Source: Thuidium tamariscinum
Taxonomy: Eukaryota > Streptophyta > Bryopsida > Hypnales > Thuidiaceae
Reading direction: 5' to 3'
DNA: 64,000 bases
NCBI GenBank assembly: GCA_947034885.2
Contig: OX344755.2
Location: 24,559,052-24,623,051 of the forward strand
Below the pieces are notes generated by a model that had not been told where the DNA came from, made no database searches, and worked only from the letters and a program-made list of their open reading frames with translations. Within the stretch, counting starts at the first letter, position 1, and each line of letters begins with the position of its first letter. The translations under genes and the position numbers were made by a program. Positions 1 through 15,200 of this stretch are shown here, one piece after another.

Positions 1-202
1 GGAGTTTTCCTCCCACTTTCTAAGATATCTCGTTTGATTTGGTTATACTCCATGTTCACTTCGTTACATATTGCCTTCTCCACCCTTACTTACCTGTTAA
101 CTTGTCGTCACTTTCTACTATTATTGTGTTTACGGAATCCCTCCACATCTGATGCCGAACAAGTCTCAGACTACTACTGAATACCTTTAAATGCGGCTTT
201 AG

Positions 203-3200
203 GTTCCTCTTCCTCAAACTGAGGCAAATCTACCGGAGACCGCTGGCCGTAGACGCAAACACAAAGTTGGAAAAGTGCACTTTGTGGAGCATCGGTCGGG
301 ATTTCATATCTACCACAGCTTTCACCGACTTTGGATATTCTTCATATGCATGCTTCAGGTTTGTTTACTAGTTTGTGTTAACCCAGAAACTGATGTCATA
401 CAAGGCTTCAGAGACGTACTCTGGTTTTCCTTATGGCTAGAATCAAGAGATGCGGTTTGAAGTTTGAAGTCTTTCGATCACTTGGGTCATGATATCAGCG
501 CTTCAGCCTCAGACATTCACAACAGCTCAAGTATGACATTTTGCCTTGTTTGTGTCCGATGTTTTCAGGGGTTGACTGTATGGGCTTTCTGCAGCAAGAA
601 TGGAAATTTGAATCTGCATGTGCGGACTATCAAGAGGATTATGAGCGTTGGTCCCACATTTGTCGTAATGAAATTTATCCAATGTGAGTTCGAGCTGCTT
701 CTGTTCCTCTGATGTTGTTGTTGGAGTTTCTTGAACAGTTTGTGACTGTCCATGCTTGCAAGTATTGGGCAAGTAATAGAAGTTATACTTGCCGTAAAGA
801 ATTCGTGGCATATTCATCAACGCATTAGTCAAACTTTTAGTTAACGCAGAGATAATAAGGTACACAGGGGAGCCTGCTGATCTTCTCAGGCAGTATTTTT
901 CTGAAAGATAAGCAGTACGTCTAGATCGGAGATTGAATATAACAGAGTCGCTGGTCTGCTCTTTTAAGAGACGAAACATCTCGAGAAGTGATTACTTTTA
1001 AATGTGAGGTATTGATATTTGAGCGTGTCTAAATGACTTTTTAACTGTGCAACGAAATGATTTTTCTTTTCGTAGTCTTTATTTGCACTGGGTTTTTATT
1101 ATTTTTTCATACTTTAGACTGCTTGTGGGAAGACTTTGATAACAAGTTGATAGCAAACGTGTTCATGAACTCGCTTGTTAGAATATTAGGGAAACCTGTT
1201 GTTTGTTTTCAGTGATGGATATTTTCAGAGATTGATGCTTATTTACCTGGTCTTTGCTATGCAGCGGTGTTTGATATAGTGTTTATGTGGGGAGCATTTA
1301 AAGCCACTCGCCTTCAGACAGTTGCAAGAATGCTTCTTCGGTTCCTATGGTTCACATGTCTATCGGCTGCTGTTTTGTTTCTCTTTATGTGAGTTTCTCT
1401 CAAAATATTCTTGGCTTTAGTGCGCTACCTGTTATAAAAGTTTTAAATGATATTCTAAGGGTATTACAGCGTTCGTGGAACTAACGGTGCATATGAATCA
1501 TTGGGGGTCGATACTTTTTGGATGCTTTTTCGATGGCCATTCGTTGCCGCAACATGTCGTTCGAAGCGAGACTCGGAAATCGTCATTTATTAGGGTGGCT
1601 ATTTAGGTGCCGGGCAAGCAAACTCATTTTGACTTCTACTGATTGCTGTGTATGACGTGATTTTAGACTAGTTCCCACTTGAGTACGATCGCTTTTATAT
1701 ATCAAGTATTTTCTGAGGGTAGAGTCTTAGGATGTCTGGCGGTTCTCAATTGCCTTAGTTTGTACCTATTCTGCTCTTGGTACCAATTTCGTCAGTGATA
1801 ATGCAGAAAAACCCTTGAGGAGGATGCAAGGAACGATGGCTCTGGTTCATGGTTTCGCATATATTACATTCTGATATCAAGCTATGCTGGGGCAAATGCA
1901 GTATTTGTCTTCCTTTTACGGATACCTTTTCTTCAACGACAGGGTGCTAAGTGCTCAAATGTTTATCTTTTCCAATTCGTTAAGTGGTTGTATCAGGTAC
2001 TGATGTCACTCTTGTCCTTGACATGCATTTGAGTGTCCCATTTTCTCAGGTGACCAAACTTTTGCCTGAGCTGTTGCTTTCCGACATGTTTGCTTGGGAT
2101 AACATTTACCAGGCATTGTATGCAACAACATCTTGTTTAGTTCTCAATCCGGGTATGCACAGGAGTAGATTGTAAAACGTACCCAACTGTCTTCGTTATA
2201 CTCTTCCCGTCCCTAAATACTACAAAGAGAGAAAGAATATTACCGAATCTATGAGGAATCTGGAAAACGCTTAACCAGGCCCTGATTTTTTTTTTTTTTG
2301 AATCAGCTTTCCAATGAGCTCTTTGCCATGGTAAATTGAAATGGATTGAAATTTTGAACTTAGGCTAATCGGTTGTCTCCTTTGTCCATGCGGTTGGATT
2401 TTCGAAGCTCTTGGTCAGGTCGATTGGGAGACACTGCATGTACTTTGGGACAATTTTTTCTGAGAACAGTGGCAAGTAATTTGGGATAGAGGGACGATAT
2501 CACATGACCCTAGACGTTACTCCAAGTTATTGATCAGCTATTCCTGAGTTTGTTCGTGAATCTAAATATGCTTTTTAAGCACAGGAGCGATACTATGTTG
2601 GACGCAGCATGTACGAGAGAACGCGGAATTATATCAAGTAAGTTGAATCTTTTTAATCTTCTGTCTCATTCTATGGTGTGCTGGCTAAGCGTAGACCGAG
2701 TGAATATTTTAAGAAGTAGTAGCGATATCTTCTATAACATCTTTATTGGAAAAGAATAAATATTGCCCTTATCCTAACCATTGAAGTTGGATTCGATGGG
2801 AACCTGCCTATTAATTAGTAAAATTCTTCGAGTAACAGGTACTCAATATTCTGGATTGTTATATTGGCTTGCAAATTTGCCTTCACCATGCATTTTCAGG
2901 TGAACACAAATCTTACTCTGAACTTCAGAATGGCCTTCTTCTTTATGCAACTGTCAGTAAAGGAATTCATCTTCAGCAGATGACAGGCTGTGGGAGAATT
3001 GGGAGATCTCGTAATTATGACAGCCATATGCGTTAGTATCCAACAGTGAATGAATTCTCTACCATACGTTGCAAATTTTGAATTTCGACATTGTAAAATG
3101 AGTGTAGTATTTCCATGAGGACTTGAATGGTGTACCACGGCTGTTAATGTGTCTAACAGGTATAATCTGTGACAGATAATGCCACTGGTTGAACCTACGA

Positions 3201-6200
3201 GACTGATTATAGGATTCAATGACATAAAGTATAAATGGCCAGACTTCGTTTCAGACAGTGCGTGGCAATCCTCTACAACTCTTTGCATTTTGATTGCTCA
3301 TCTTCTCAATGATTCTTTATCTGCTCGGTCCTTGTGTGCACCACATTGAAGTTCTCACTTTGAGATCACCTTGGTAAATCACGTTGTCAATGTATCTATT
3401 AACTAATGTGAGAACTATTCGCAATCAACGTTTCAGGTAATCACAACGCTCTCACCATTGTTTCACTCTGGGCACCTGTTGTCTTGGTAACTACTCTCTT
3501 CCAACTGACTTTTCTTCAATTTTATTTTGAGTATGCTTGACTGAACATGAATCTCTAGCTCTCATGTTCGTACTCAGCACGAGTCTTTGTATTTGGTTTA
3601 TTGGTACACTCTTATGTTAGTTTTTTTGTATGTAGTTTTGAAGTAAGGGTTGGTCTTCAGTAGTCCACCTCTTTTCCTGGGGTGTGATTGGTGGTCTGCG
3701 TAACGCTGAATGACTGCGAAGTTTCAGTTGCATGTCGGCTTCAAGAATCTAATACTAGTGCTTTCTTAATTTCAATTTTTATTTCTGCAGATCTACTTCT
3801 TGGATACGCAAGTTTGGTATACTGTAATATCAGCCTTTCTTGGAGGCATCGAAGGCGCTCGAGATAAGCTAGGAGAGGTCAGTCCTTGACGCTTAAGGAT
3901 CAATGCCTCTCGTGCAATGATTCCTGCCACTTAAGTGGGTTCAACACTGAGTGCAACGCATGAAATTTTCTGGTTTGTTTAGTGGCAGTGACTTAGAGAG
4001 CTTTGGTTTCTCGATAAGCTGCAAAATTCTGTGGGTTGTTTTGTCTGGAACCGTAGATGATTAGAAATTCGGGAATAAACCAAACATATGTACTATTATG
4101 GATTTTTTGAGGACTAAAGTTGATGCCGTGAGCCTGTGTTGTATCCTGGGCTTTAATTGATCAGATTCGAACTCTGGAGATGTTGCGAAAGAGATTTCCA
4201 AACTATCCTGCAGCCTATGTGAAACATATGCAACCACCTATTAATAGGTCGGCTTTTCGTCGACACCATGCATCTTTTCCCATTATATGCATTTAGCAAG
4301 GCCTTCTTGATAAATGTTTTTACACCAACAGATTCGCTTGGGTTGGCGGAGATTCGACTGTGTACTTTTTTTCACCCTTTGTATGTGTAGATTATTCTTC
4401 TATGGCCTGTCATACAGTCATACACCAGTTCTTGTTCGTTGGTTCTTGTTTTCCTGTGAACGTAATGATTTACCCAGAAAGTAATGCTAGTCACTTCATG
4501 TACTAGACCATATCGTGTGATAAGTTGATGGCATTTTCCTACAGGTTAAGCTCTGCCTCACCAAATGACCATAGTGCACCGAGAGTGACTAAGGTGTTCA
4601 CATCTTCCTGGCATGCGATGTTTGATGATTTTTTGCGTTTTCCTTGTGTTGTAATTTATGTTTGTATTTATGTCATTGCATCCTTTATAATCTTGCTGAT
4701 GCATTCTTGATGTTGTTGCTTGTCAGGTTTCTGATAGTGTCTGAGTTGATCTATTCTAGTAGACCTGTTTTTTGGGCAATTATTCTGTCTTCTATTTCTG
4801 TATTCACTCAAATTTTGAGATCCAAATGAACAACTTTGCATGCTCTGCAAATTTGCAGTGCGATGGTTTATTCAAAGAGTTCCTAAGTGTTGAATTAGTT
4901 ATATTTTATTTCTGTTGAGGATCTAGTCGAGCTCTACCTCAATCTGTGAACCCAATTTGCAGGCCAAGCCAAAGAAGGTGGATGCAATTAGGTTCCAACC
5001 GATCTGGAATCATGTTATCAAGTCCCTTCGTGAGGAAGACCTTATAAATAACAGGTGCTCTCGAAGTTTTGTGATTTACTTTCATGTTCAATTCTGCTTG
5101 CTCTGTTTGTAGTCGAAACTTCCTAAACAATTGTAGTTCAGACTGGAATGAAGTTCCGTTTTCATCACTTGCCCCTACTGTACCTTATGATTCGATTTAC
5201 TGACTCTTGACTCGAGTGTGGTTTCTGTGACAGAGAGAAAGTTTTGCTGAAGATGCCTCCCAATTTAATGTTTCATTCAAATGGAACGCGAGACGATCTC
5301 ATTCATTGGCCATTGTTTTTGCTTGCTAACAAGGTTTGAATATCTTACACTTTGAAAACACATGTCTTCTATGATTGTATATTTCTAATCAGAGGCTCAG
5401 AATTGACCCACCTCGTACATTCTTCATAATTTTGCAGGATTATCTTCTGCTTATTAGACTTTGGGTATTGTGGTAGGTGCATATTGCAGTTGAACTTGCC
5501 GTTGAGCACAAGACGCATCAAGATGGACTTTGGGAGAAAGTGCGGCGCGATGAATATATGGCTTACGCTGTTCAGGAGACTTTTGAGACGTTGGAACCAT
5601 TGTTAGTGTCAGTTTTGAATCCTGTGGGGGCTAGATGGTGAGTTGTGTTTTCTTTTGGGAGAAATTGCACGTACTTGTGAATTTTCGTAATATCAGTATG
5701 GAGGCCATATTTACTACTATGGAAGTTTTCTAAACTAACGTAGGCGTGGGTCGTTTCTGTTGTTTGAGAAACAGATCATGTTGTATTTGTTTTGTGCGGA
5801 TCGGATCTAGACTCCCTCTGAATTGGTGCGTAATACCTATGCGATGGAAAGATTCTGACAATCGATCTTGCGTTGTCATGCTTAACAGGGTCAATGAGGT
5901 TTTTGAAAGACTCAGATATTCGCTTGGGAGTGCTGATCTCCGGGACAACTTTAATTTGAACAAGCTAAGGGATGTATTGGAGAAGCTCAGAGACCTGACA
6001 GATCACTTGGTAAGGACCCATATCAATTTTAATTACAGAATTTTACACTTTCAATGGGTTGGCCTGTCTTTTCATCGTATAGAGCTTTTCTCTGAAGGTC
6101 ATTTATGAATTGGTATGTTGATTAATTTTGAGCTTTGGTGTGGTTTTTACGCAGGGAAACGAAGATGTAGACGAACGTCGAGACAAAACAACAAAAGTCT

Positions 6201-9200
6201 TTTTCCAGCTATACGATGTTGTCATGCGTGACTTCCTCTCCTTCAAGACCAGGTTAATTTGTGTTCATATTTCCTTCATCGTTAAGATCACGATTTTCAA
6301 GCTCTTCTTGATCAATGCAAGCAAGAGACGTGTTGATGTGGTAGTATGTTTTAGCATTGTTGGCTAATGCTGTTGCTATGGGGACTGTTGCTGAAAGATG
6401 AATTTCAAGCACGTGAAGGGAATAGAACCTCTCCGAAGTTATGCTTTGATGTATAGTGTCGTCACATCGGTGGATTCTTGATAGTAATTTTCTACAATGG
6501 AAAGCAACTAGTAGATATGCTTTTGGAGAGGTTGGGGCTTCGGCGCATTTCACTATCTGGAAGCTTACCTAGGATTTAAGGCACATTCTCTGTCAATGAC
6601 ACAGTGCACCGCGGTAATATTAAAGGAGATACCTTGGAAGCCTTAGAACAAACGAGTAGTAGTAGGTGCTATTGTATCCGTGCTTAGCATACTTCGGTGT
6701 CACATTCTTATTTCCCACTTTAAGTTCCCAGTAGCTTAAGAACACTCGGGACGGCCTGATTTAATGTTTTAAGTCTTATTACTTGTCGATGATGTAAGGT
6801 CCTTGATGCTAATTGAAGTCCAGTACTGCAGGGAGGAATTTGAAGAGACGCCGGGGTTTCAAGAGGCTGTACAAAATGGGCTTTTTTTCACAGAATTGAA
6901 TTGGCCTAATAAGGCTGGGGTACGTGTCCTTGTATTTGATTTATGCAATCAGTGATTGCTAGTGAGTTTTGAATTTTTAGATCACTCTTTTTTCTTTTTT
7001 TCTTTAATACAGTGTTGTGTGCTTTATTTCCGATTTTTAGTTTAGGTGATCTCATTTTGAACCATAATTTATGTGGAAATTCACTGCTGTTTGGAGTGTA
7101 AAGAGTTCTTGTTTGTTGTGCCCGTCCATCCGGAATTTCTGAAGCTTGTAATCTACGGACCTTTGCTATATAGTGTCCAGTTTACGTATCTTACGTTCAA
7201 ACCATTGCGACCCGTGAGACCCTTGGTGAAATCTACATTGGTTGTGTCCCTTTCAATATATTCTTGGTTCTAGTTGGCATTTATACTTGTGAATGACTGG
7301 ATCTTTGACTTTGATGCAGCAAAAGCAAGCTAAACGTCTCAATAACCTACTTACAGTTCAAAAAATGAAGGACCAGGAGGGTAAGACGAAGACCCTCAAT
7401 ACAGAGACTATTCCTCACAATTTGGAGGCTCGTCGCCGATTGCAATTCTTTACGAACTCCTTGTTCATGCACATGCCAGAAGCACCTCCCATCCGCAAAA
7501 TGTTTTCGTTCTGGTGAGTTCTTGCTTTCATTGTGAATGATAACAATAAAACACAGTATGTTGGTATTTTCTAACTAGAATTTAACTATAGTCCAGGAAT
7601 GTCACTAATACCATGACTCCTGCATTTTTAAACTCCTTTACTTTATACTTAGTTCGTTCTCCTACATTAGTTTCTCGGCTGATTACTCCTGATGTTGTAT
7701 TTTGCCTAAATTTTCTTCTTGATGTTTTGGTTCCAACTTCTGCGGGATGGTGTGCTCTAATGTGGAGAACTCGTACGTCAATTTTTGTTATCTGCAGTGT
7801 GTTTACCCCCTACTATGAGGAGGATGTCATGTACGATATGGATAAACTCTCGCAAGAGAATGAAGATGGCATTTCCATTCTGTTTTATCTACAGAAAATC
7901 TATCCTGGTGGGTAGTCTATCCCTGATAATGAGACCATTCTATTTACTTCTACTCTACTCTAGTACATCATCGAGCGTGTGCTATTGTGTTTAAGGTTCT
8001 TATCTGTACAAATCATATTCAAAGTTTATTTGTTCTTCGTTGCATCGGAGCTCTGATATTCTGGGCATGGTTGCATTCGTTTCGTGTGCAGATGAATGGC
8101 AAAATTTCTTAGAGAGAATCGGGCTTATTAAGAATTTTGTTTTCCGAGAAATTGAAAATCGAAAGTCTGAAAAACATGAGGAGATCAAACTTAATTTGCG
8201 ACTTTGGGCCTCGTATCGAGGTCAAACTCTCGCCAGAACAGGTAAGACTTGATCAGCATATTAGATTACTTAGCTGGTTTGTATGATGTCATGTATTGAG
8301 CTCAAAATTGCCTTACCATTTGCCGGTGGTTTCGAAATGCTTCTGTAAATCATCATTGCGTTTGTATTATTGGAACTATGTCTTGGAGATCGAGTAACAA
8401 TGAACAAGTTGTCTCATAATTGTTTTTATCGTATTTTATTGTTTGAGCTTTAATCGCCTTCTTTTCTCCTGCTTACAATGATGAAACCCATGTCTCGGAC
8501 AATATATCGTGCAGTTCGGGGGATGATGTATTACAAGGCGGCTTTAATAATACAGGGAATACAAGAAGGTGCATCTGGTGGAGGTATGAGCTTTCTGATC
8601 TCAATTATGCTGCAGAGATGATTTTTTGATGTCTTTTTTGATCTGTGAGTTTGCCTAATAGTGAATAAGATGACACGACATCGGTATCACAATTAAATAA
8701 TGGGTATTTTTGGTGATCCTTGTTCTTGTCGATCCTTGATACTCCGTTATGGAGATTAATCAGCGGTAGATAGCCACTCATTTGAAAACTAATCGTAGTG
8801 CATTAAGGAAAGACAATTAATTGTGCACTAGTTAGCAATTTGCGTCTTCTTGCCTTGTAGTTTGGTTACTTTGCCCAAGAGGTATTGCTCAAGAATCAGA
8901 TTTTCATCTCAGGGTCCTTGACTCACTACAATGTTCAGCTTGATTTATTGAATGGGTGAAAAGTTTTCTCGATGTTCGTACTTTGTTCTGTGCAAGCAGA
9001 TCTTGAGGAGGGTATTTCCCCGTCTTTCGTTGAAGCACAAGGATCGATTAACCGTAATGCTGAGGCCCAGGCTGAACTGAAGTTCACATACGTTGTTACT
9101 TGTCAAATATATGGTGAACAGAAAAGGAAAGAAAAAGTCCAAGCTGCAGATATCTTGTATCTTATGCAAAAGTAAGCATTTGCGAGTTGTTATGCTCTAG

Positions 9201-12200
9201 ATGCTGTAATCCTAAATTTCTTTTTTACTAAGGTTCTATGAATTCTCTGCAACTACAAGGAATATTTGCACTTTATAGTCTACACTCCTTTTTGCATCGT
9301 TATTTCGATTTGAATAGGATTGCATATCCTTTCTTGGCTTTTGTTTGATTGCATGTATTTTAAATTGAATTTTTTGGAGACGTCCGGTATCGATTTTTCA
9401 ATTTAAAGCACCATGCTTCTAGGAACTTTATAGCTCTACCCTCTATGGTCCGCCTGAATACTCGTGTATGTTTCAAAAAATAAAATATTTTCAGTTCTTG
9501 ATATTGGGTTATCATGTGTTATTGGTCGGCCTTGCATGCGTTCTGTATTAAAGTTGCTATAATTTTTCAGGCATGAATCATTGCGGATTGCCTATATAGA
9601 TGTGGTGGAAAGTAGCAGAAAGGGCAGGAAACCCTCCTACTACTCGAAACTCTGCAAAGTTGATAGATCTGATCCTTCCCAGAAAGACCAGGTTCGGTTC
9701 TATTTGAAATCCTTCACAATAGGAGATTCGACGTTTTTCTTAGTTTTGCTCTGGAGCTGGCTGGATGTTTTCTATGGATTGTCATAAATTGTTGGTTTTC
9801 GTGATGGAATATAATTACGAGTATGACTTCTTTCTTTTCCATAATACCGTCATTGAGACTCTGATTCGTTAAATCCTCATGGAAACCATTTTATTTCTTT
9901 ATTCCGTTTTTGGCGCATGTTTTAAGGATTTCATGACTGATTGAAATTACGAGTAATTGAAATGCAGGAAGTGTACTCAATTAAACTTCCTGGCAGTATA
10001 AGGCTTGGAGAGGGCAAACCTGAAAATCAGAATCATGCTATAATCTTTACACGTGGAGATTGCATCCAAACGATTGATATGAACCAGGTTTGACCTTGCA
10101 CCTCAACTCTCAAGAGCCCTTAGCTTTTGCACCAAAGAATAAATGTGCGTTGATAAGTAAATTCCTCCACCTTGTTTTCTTTCCGCCTTATCAATTCATC
10201 GTATTATGACCACTTTCCGGCAAAGCAAAGGATTTCAGTTAGACTTTCTTAAATATATTTAGTAGGATCAGTTAAGGGTATCGAACCTTTTTCTTCAAGT
10301 CGAGTATGAGGGTTTAAAATCTGTGATAGACGACGCTTACTATAACAAAACATCCTCGTGGGCTGTTGTGTTATAATTTGTTATTTTGACGTCCCGTCAC
10401 ATCACCGACACCCTTAATTTATGTGCGGTCAGAAAGTAGCCAATGGGACTTGATGGCTTTAGAAGTTATAGTTGCAAGAATCTGTCTTTGTAACCTGTAT
10501 TATTTGGCAGCGTGCATGGGTATTCGCTTGTGTCATGTTTGCATCAGTTTGGTTCGAAAATTTAGTGTTTCTTTGTGTTTCAGGATAACTTCATGGAGGA
10601 AGCCTTCAAAATGCGAAATCTGCTAGAGGAATTTCGCCAGCCGCATCATGGCTTGCATAAGCCTACCATTCTAGGCGTTCGTGAGCATGTATTTACTGGA
10701 AGGTTTGTATTCTCAAATGCTGATTCGTAATTTATGAACATTTGATTTTTTGGTGAGCATTGATGATGGTGAATGTGTTGCAAAGTGTAAGTTTCTCATT
10801 TTTGTAGTGTGACTTGTGACGGTGCTTGACGAGTTATATGTTTGGTTCAGGATTTAATCTCTAATAGTTTCAACAATCATCATTTTGAAATGTCGAGGGT
10901 TTTGCGTGCTTATACCAACTCTTGTGGTTCTTTCAGTGTATCTTCGCTGGCATGGTTCATGTCAATGCAAGAGAGTAGCTTTGTAACTCTCGGTCAACGA
11001 GTGCTTGCGAGACCTCTCAAGTAAGTTCTTTGCATTGAAAATTTCGAATTACTTAAATGATGCGTGGGTGGATTGACAAATGATTTTGACACCCATATCT
11101 ATACCTTACCAAATGCTGCTATGGGTTGTTATCACAAGGCATCGCCCGTATACTGCCTTACTGGTATGGTTGATTGGTAATTCGAAGGTTGCTCTAGTCA
11201 TTCGATTATTTGTCGACTTCGGGAATCACATCCTCCCTAACAATTGATGCTTATTGGGACTCTCGTCTACAATTGTCTTTTACTTTCCTGTTAAAAATCA
11301 GCGTCAGAACTGGTGAGCTTCATGTCATACCAAGGTCTTGGTGCGTCTGCACAGGGTGAGAATGCATTACGGTCATCCAGACGTTTTCGACAGGGTATTT
11401 CACTTAACGAGAGGCGGCATCAGCAAAGCATCCCGTGTTATCAATCTAAGTGAAGATATTTTTGCAGGTTCTTTGACTTCAAATTATGCCAGATAGATTT
11501 TTGAGATGATGCGTCCGATATTATCCAATTATGTTTGATCAGTTTTCTGATTTATGATAATTTGAACCTTTGCCACTGTTCCCTTCACCAAAGTTTGCTT
11601 CGATAGTTTTTTGAGCTAATTGAATTTTCTCGAAACAAACACATCGTTTAGTAAATTCTGAGGTATCGAACCGCTGAATTGCCGCAGGTTTCAATACTAC
11701 ACTTAGGCTCGGAAATGTTACGCATCATGAGTACATTCAGGTGGGTTTCCGTTAGGAGGGCGAACTACCTCTAATTTTCTGGTGCATTGGATACGTGTAA
11801 TCTCCTGCCCGTACTTTAGGTTGCTGTCCTAATTGCTCAACTGCTCACGTGTTTATTAATTATTGCTTTGAGCCTCAGTGTATTTCAGTAATGCTATCAT
11901 TCTGTATTTCATTATGTATCCACTCATATCTCTGCCTAAACCAAAGCAATGTTATGGCCGTTTGAGTCATCTAAGTCCATTTTAGAGACTATTTGTTGTG
12001 CAATGCCATTTGTGATGCAGGTTGGAAAGGGACGAGACGTTGGGTTGAATCAAATTGCTCTGTTTGAAGCCAAGGTGGCCAGTGGCAATGGTGAACAGAC
12101 GCTCAGTCGAGACGTGTACAGATTGGGCCAGCTTCTTGATTTTCCTCGGATGCTTTCATTTTTCTTCACATCAATTGGTTTCTATGTAACTACCATGGTA

Positions 12201-15200
12201 CATTCATTGCAGAACCCTAGTTTAACTTCTATCTATCTTTTGACTTCTTGTGGCTAATGTAGTCCAAATTTTCGGTATTACCAAGGTTTACTGAATTCCT
12301 CTGTCATTTCGCTGATTTTAACTAGTTGTGATTGACCTGTACTTCATCATTCAAAAAATATATATCGTTCACCCAATGAATATGAGGTAACCTGATCTTT
12401 TTGTTATACGCTGCATGTGGAAGTTTTGCTGAGTTGTTCGTCAATGGAGTAGTTTGTCTGGTTCATGTAGGATGAGAGAAGTAACCCTTGGGATGGTTTT
12501 TGACTCAGATGACTGTTTTGACACTATACGTCTTTCTGTATGGCAAAGCTTATCTAGTAAGTGACTTCTCCTATTTTATTTACTATTGGCAAATCTTAAC
12601 ACACTGTTTGCGGAGGTATGTTCTTGTCGTGATTCTTACCCGTGCCGTGTCATGGAATGCCAACTGACCACGGCAACTCTCTTACGGTTAGAGAGTTGAG
12701 ATCTTGTTTATTGCCTTGCGTGATTAAGTGATGTTAATGATTGAGACAATGCTGTTACAGGCTCTTTCAGGTGTGGATGCAGCTTTGAAAAGGAACAGTA
12801 AAATTTTGCAAAATCCATCCCTGGAAGCTGCGCTCAATACTCAATTTCTATTCCAAATCGGTATCTTCACAGCAGTACCCATGATTGTGAATCTTATACT
12901 GGAGCAAGGCATTTTGAAGGTGTGTTTTAGTCCTTGTGACTCCGATGCTGTTTATACTTTGACATTCGATAACTGCAGTCTTCTGGATAAACCAGATCTG
13001 CAATTTTACAAAAGTCAGTGCTGATTCTTCAGTGTTGATGACTTTGGGTGTACGAATTCAGGCTATCATCAGCTTCTGTACAATGCAGCTGCAATGGGCA
13101 TCTGTTTTTTTTACCTTCTCGTTGGGAACACGAACTCATTACTTTGGGCGTACAATCCTTCACGGAGGTGCTAAGGTACCCGGGTCCTGTCCCTTCTATT
13201 GAAAGCTGTCGATAATCCATTTTCCTAATCCATTTACTTGTGTTTGCTGCAGGGGAACTTTTTTCAGTTTTCGTTTAGTGGTTAGACCTTATCAGTTTTT
13301 TGAGCTGATTCATCACCTTCGTCTGATCTATCTATAGCGCGCATACTCATCGTCATCTGTGAAATGTTTCAGTATCGATCCACTGGGAGAGGTTTTGTTG
13401 TGACGCATGTTCATTTTGCTGAGAACTACCGTTCGTACTCTCGAAGTCACTTTACAAAAGCGTAAGATCTTCTTACATTATATATAGATTGCTAATAATC
13501 AAATATATTTCTCACTTTTGCGGTACTGTTGTATCGGAGTACTTCCTATCAAGTACCGAAGTACGCGTGTCTATATATCATCGTGCCAGAGATTTCTCAA
13601 AATGGTTTCTAATTTCGAATAATTTGTGTACATTTGGTCAACTTTCTGTTCAGACTGGAGATTATTATGCTTTTGATCATCTACTTGGCATATGGAGCTC
13701 AAAATCGGACGTCAGTCACTTTTATATTGCTTACCTTCAGTTCTTGGTTCCTGGCCTTATCTTGGCTGTTCGCACCGTATATCTTTAATCCTTCTGGCTT
13801 TGAGTGGCAAAAGTAAGCACATTTTTCCTTCTCATGTGTATGGTTAGGATGTTTTGTCTGGACTCGAGACTGCAGTGCTAAGGTTGAAAGTCATTTGGAA
13901 ATTGATACATTAGTCAAAACCATGAATATAAAGATTGAAGCTCATTAAACTGGGGCTGCAGGACCGTTGAGGATTTTGACGACTGGACGAATTGGATGTT
14001 TTACAAAGGAGGAGTTGGTGTTAAGGTTGAGAACAGCTGGGAAGCTTGGTGGTTTGATGAACAAGTAAGTTCTGACGTGTTGATCATAAGTTCAATTCCT
14101 CGATTATCATAGAATCTCCTTTCAAGTTTCTTGTTGCCCTAAACTACTCTTTACGATGTTGACATCTGTCACTCATAGTGTATTCATGATATTGACAGGA
14201 TCACATCCGTTCACCAAGAGGAAGATTTTGGGAGACTGTTTTGTCATTGCGTTTCTTCTTTTTCCAATATGGTGTAGTTTACTCGCTGTCCGTTACAAGG
14301 GGGAGTAGCAGTATCTTGGTGAGCACTAAATCCCGCCAATTGTAATGAACCTCATAGTTCCCTTATCATAACTTGCAGGGCATGCATTCTGGGATGTTCA
14401 AGAAGTTGTTAATTGTTTTTGTATATATTTAAAATACATTTGCTGTGCATGCGAAAACTTTACTCTGCTCTTTTCTATTATTTGGAGACTATCTCGCTTA
14501 GCGATTGTTGGTGTTCAAGAGATCTTACTATTTTCATTTAAGTAGTGGCAGATGACAATTTGATGCCGTAAGGATTTTGAACATACTTTTCCGGAGTGCA
14601 GGTGTACGCTTACTCTTGGTTCGTGCTGCTTGGATTAGTGATCATTTTCAAGGTGAAAAAATATTCTGACTTTTAATTTTCTGACTCTCAATAAATATTC
14701 TGTGATAAGGCGTTGCTGCAGGCTCTAAATTTAGTTCTGAGATCTGTCCGATGTACTATTTGTACAGTGGCTTGTCACTCAATAACATTTATGCAAGTTG
14801 AAGGAATATTCTATCCACTCTTTAAGCGGTTTTTGTCTCTTATTTTGGTTTCCAGGTTTTCACTGTCAGCCAAAAGGCGTCTGCAAATTTTCAGCTTGCT
14901 GTTCGCCTGTTCCAAGGACTACTATTTGTTTGCCTTATTGCCGGTGTAGTTGTGGCTATCGTCCTCTCTCCTCTCACCGTTGGTGATGTCTTCGCTCTTG
15001 CGTTGGCGTTGATTCCCACAGGCTGGGGTCTACTTTCGGTAAGTGACCCTTGTCTAATTCATCTTGGATGCAAGCTGAAGTTGTTTTTTTGGTTGAGCAC
15101 TGACGATTTTTGTTTCGTTTGACTTGGATTTCGAATCAAAAGTATCTCGTGGTGGTTCCTGTTGTTTAATATTGAATTTTTTCGGTAATAATACTGCAAC

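Noticed and set aside
1..202. End of a preceding callose synthase exon at the left edge
   Set aside because: No convincing donor or family match was found, so coding is started at the acceptor before 203.
527..979. 150-codon - strand open frame at the start of the window
   Set aside because: It overlaps a clear callose synthase exon (569-683) and its introns on the other strand and has no recognisable content.
1470..1610. Possible callose synthase exon with an open frame
   Set aside because: Its translation does not match the family, and direct joining of 1265-1388 to 1807-1996 gives the right phase and sequence.
2896..3288. 130-codon - strand open frame
   Set aside because: Antisense to callose synthase exon 3176-3257 and flanking introns; chance frame.
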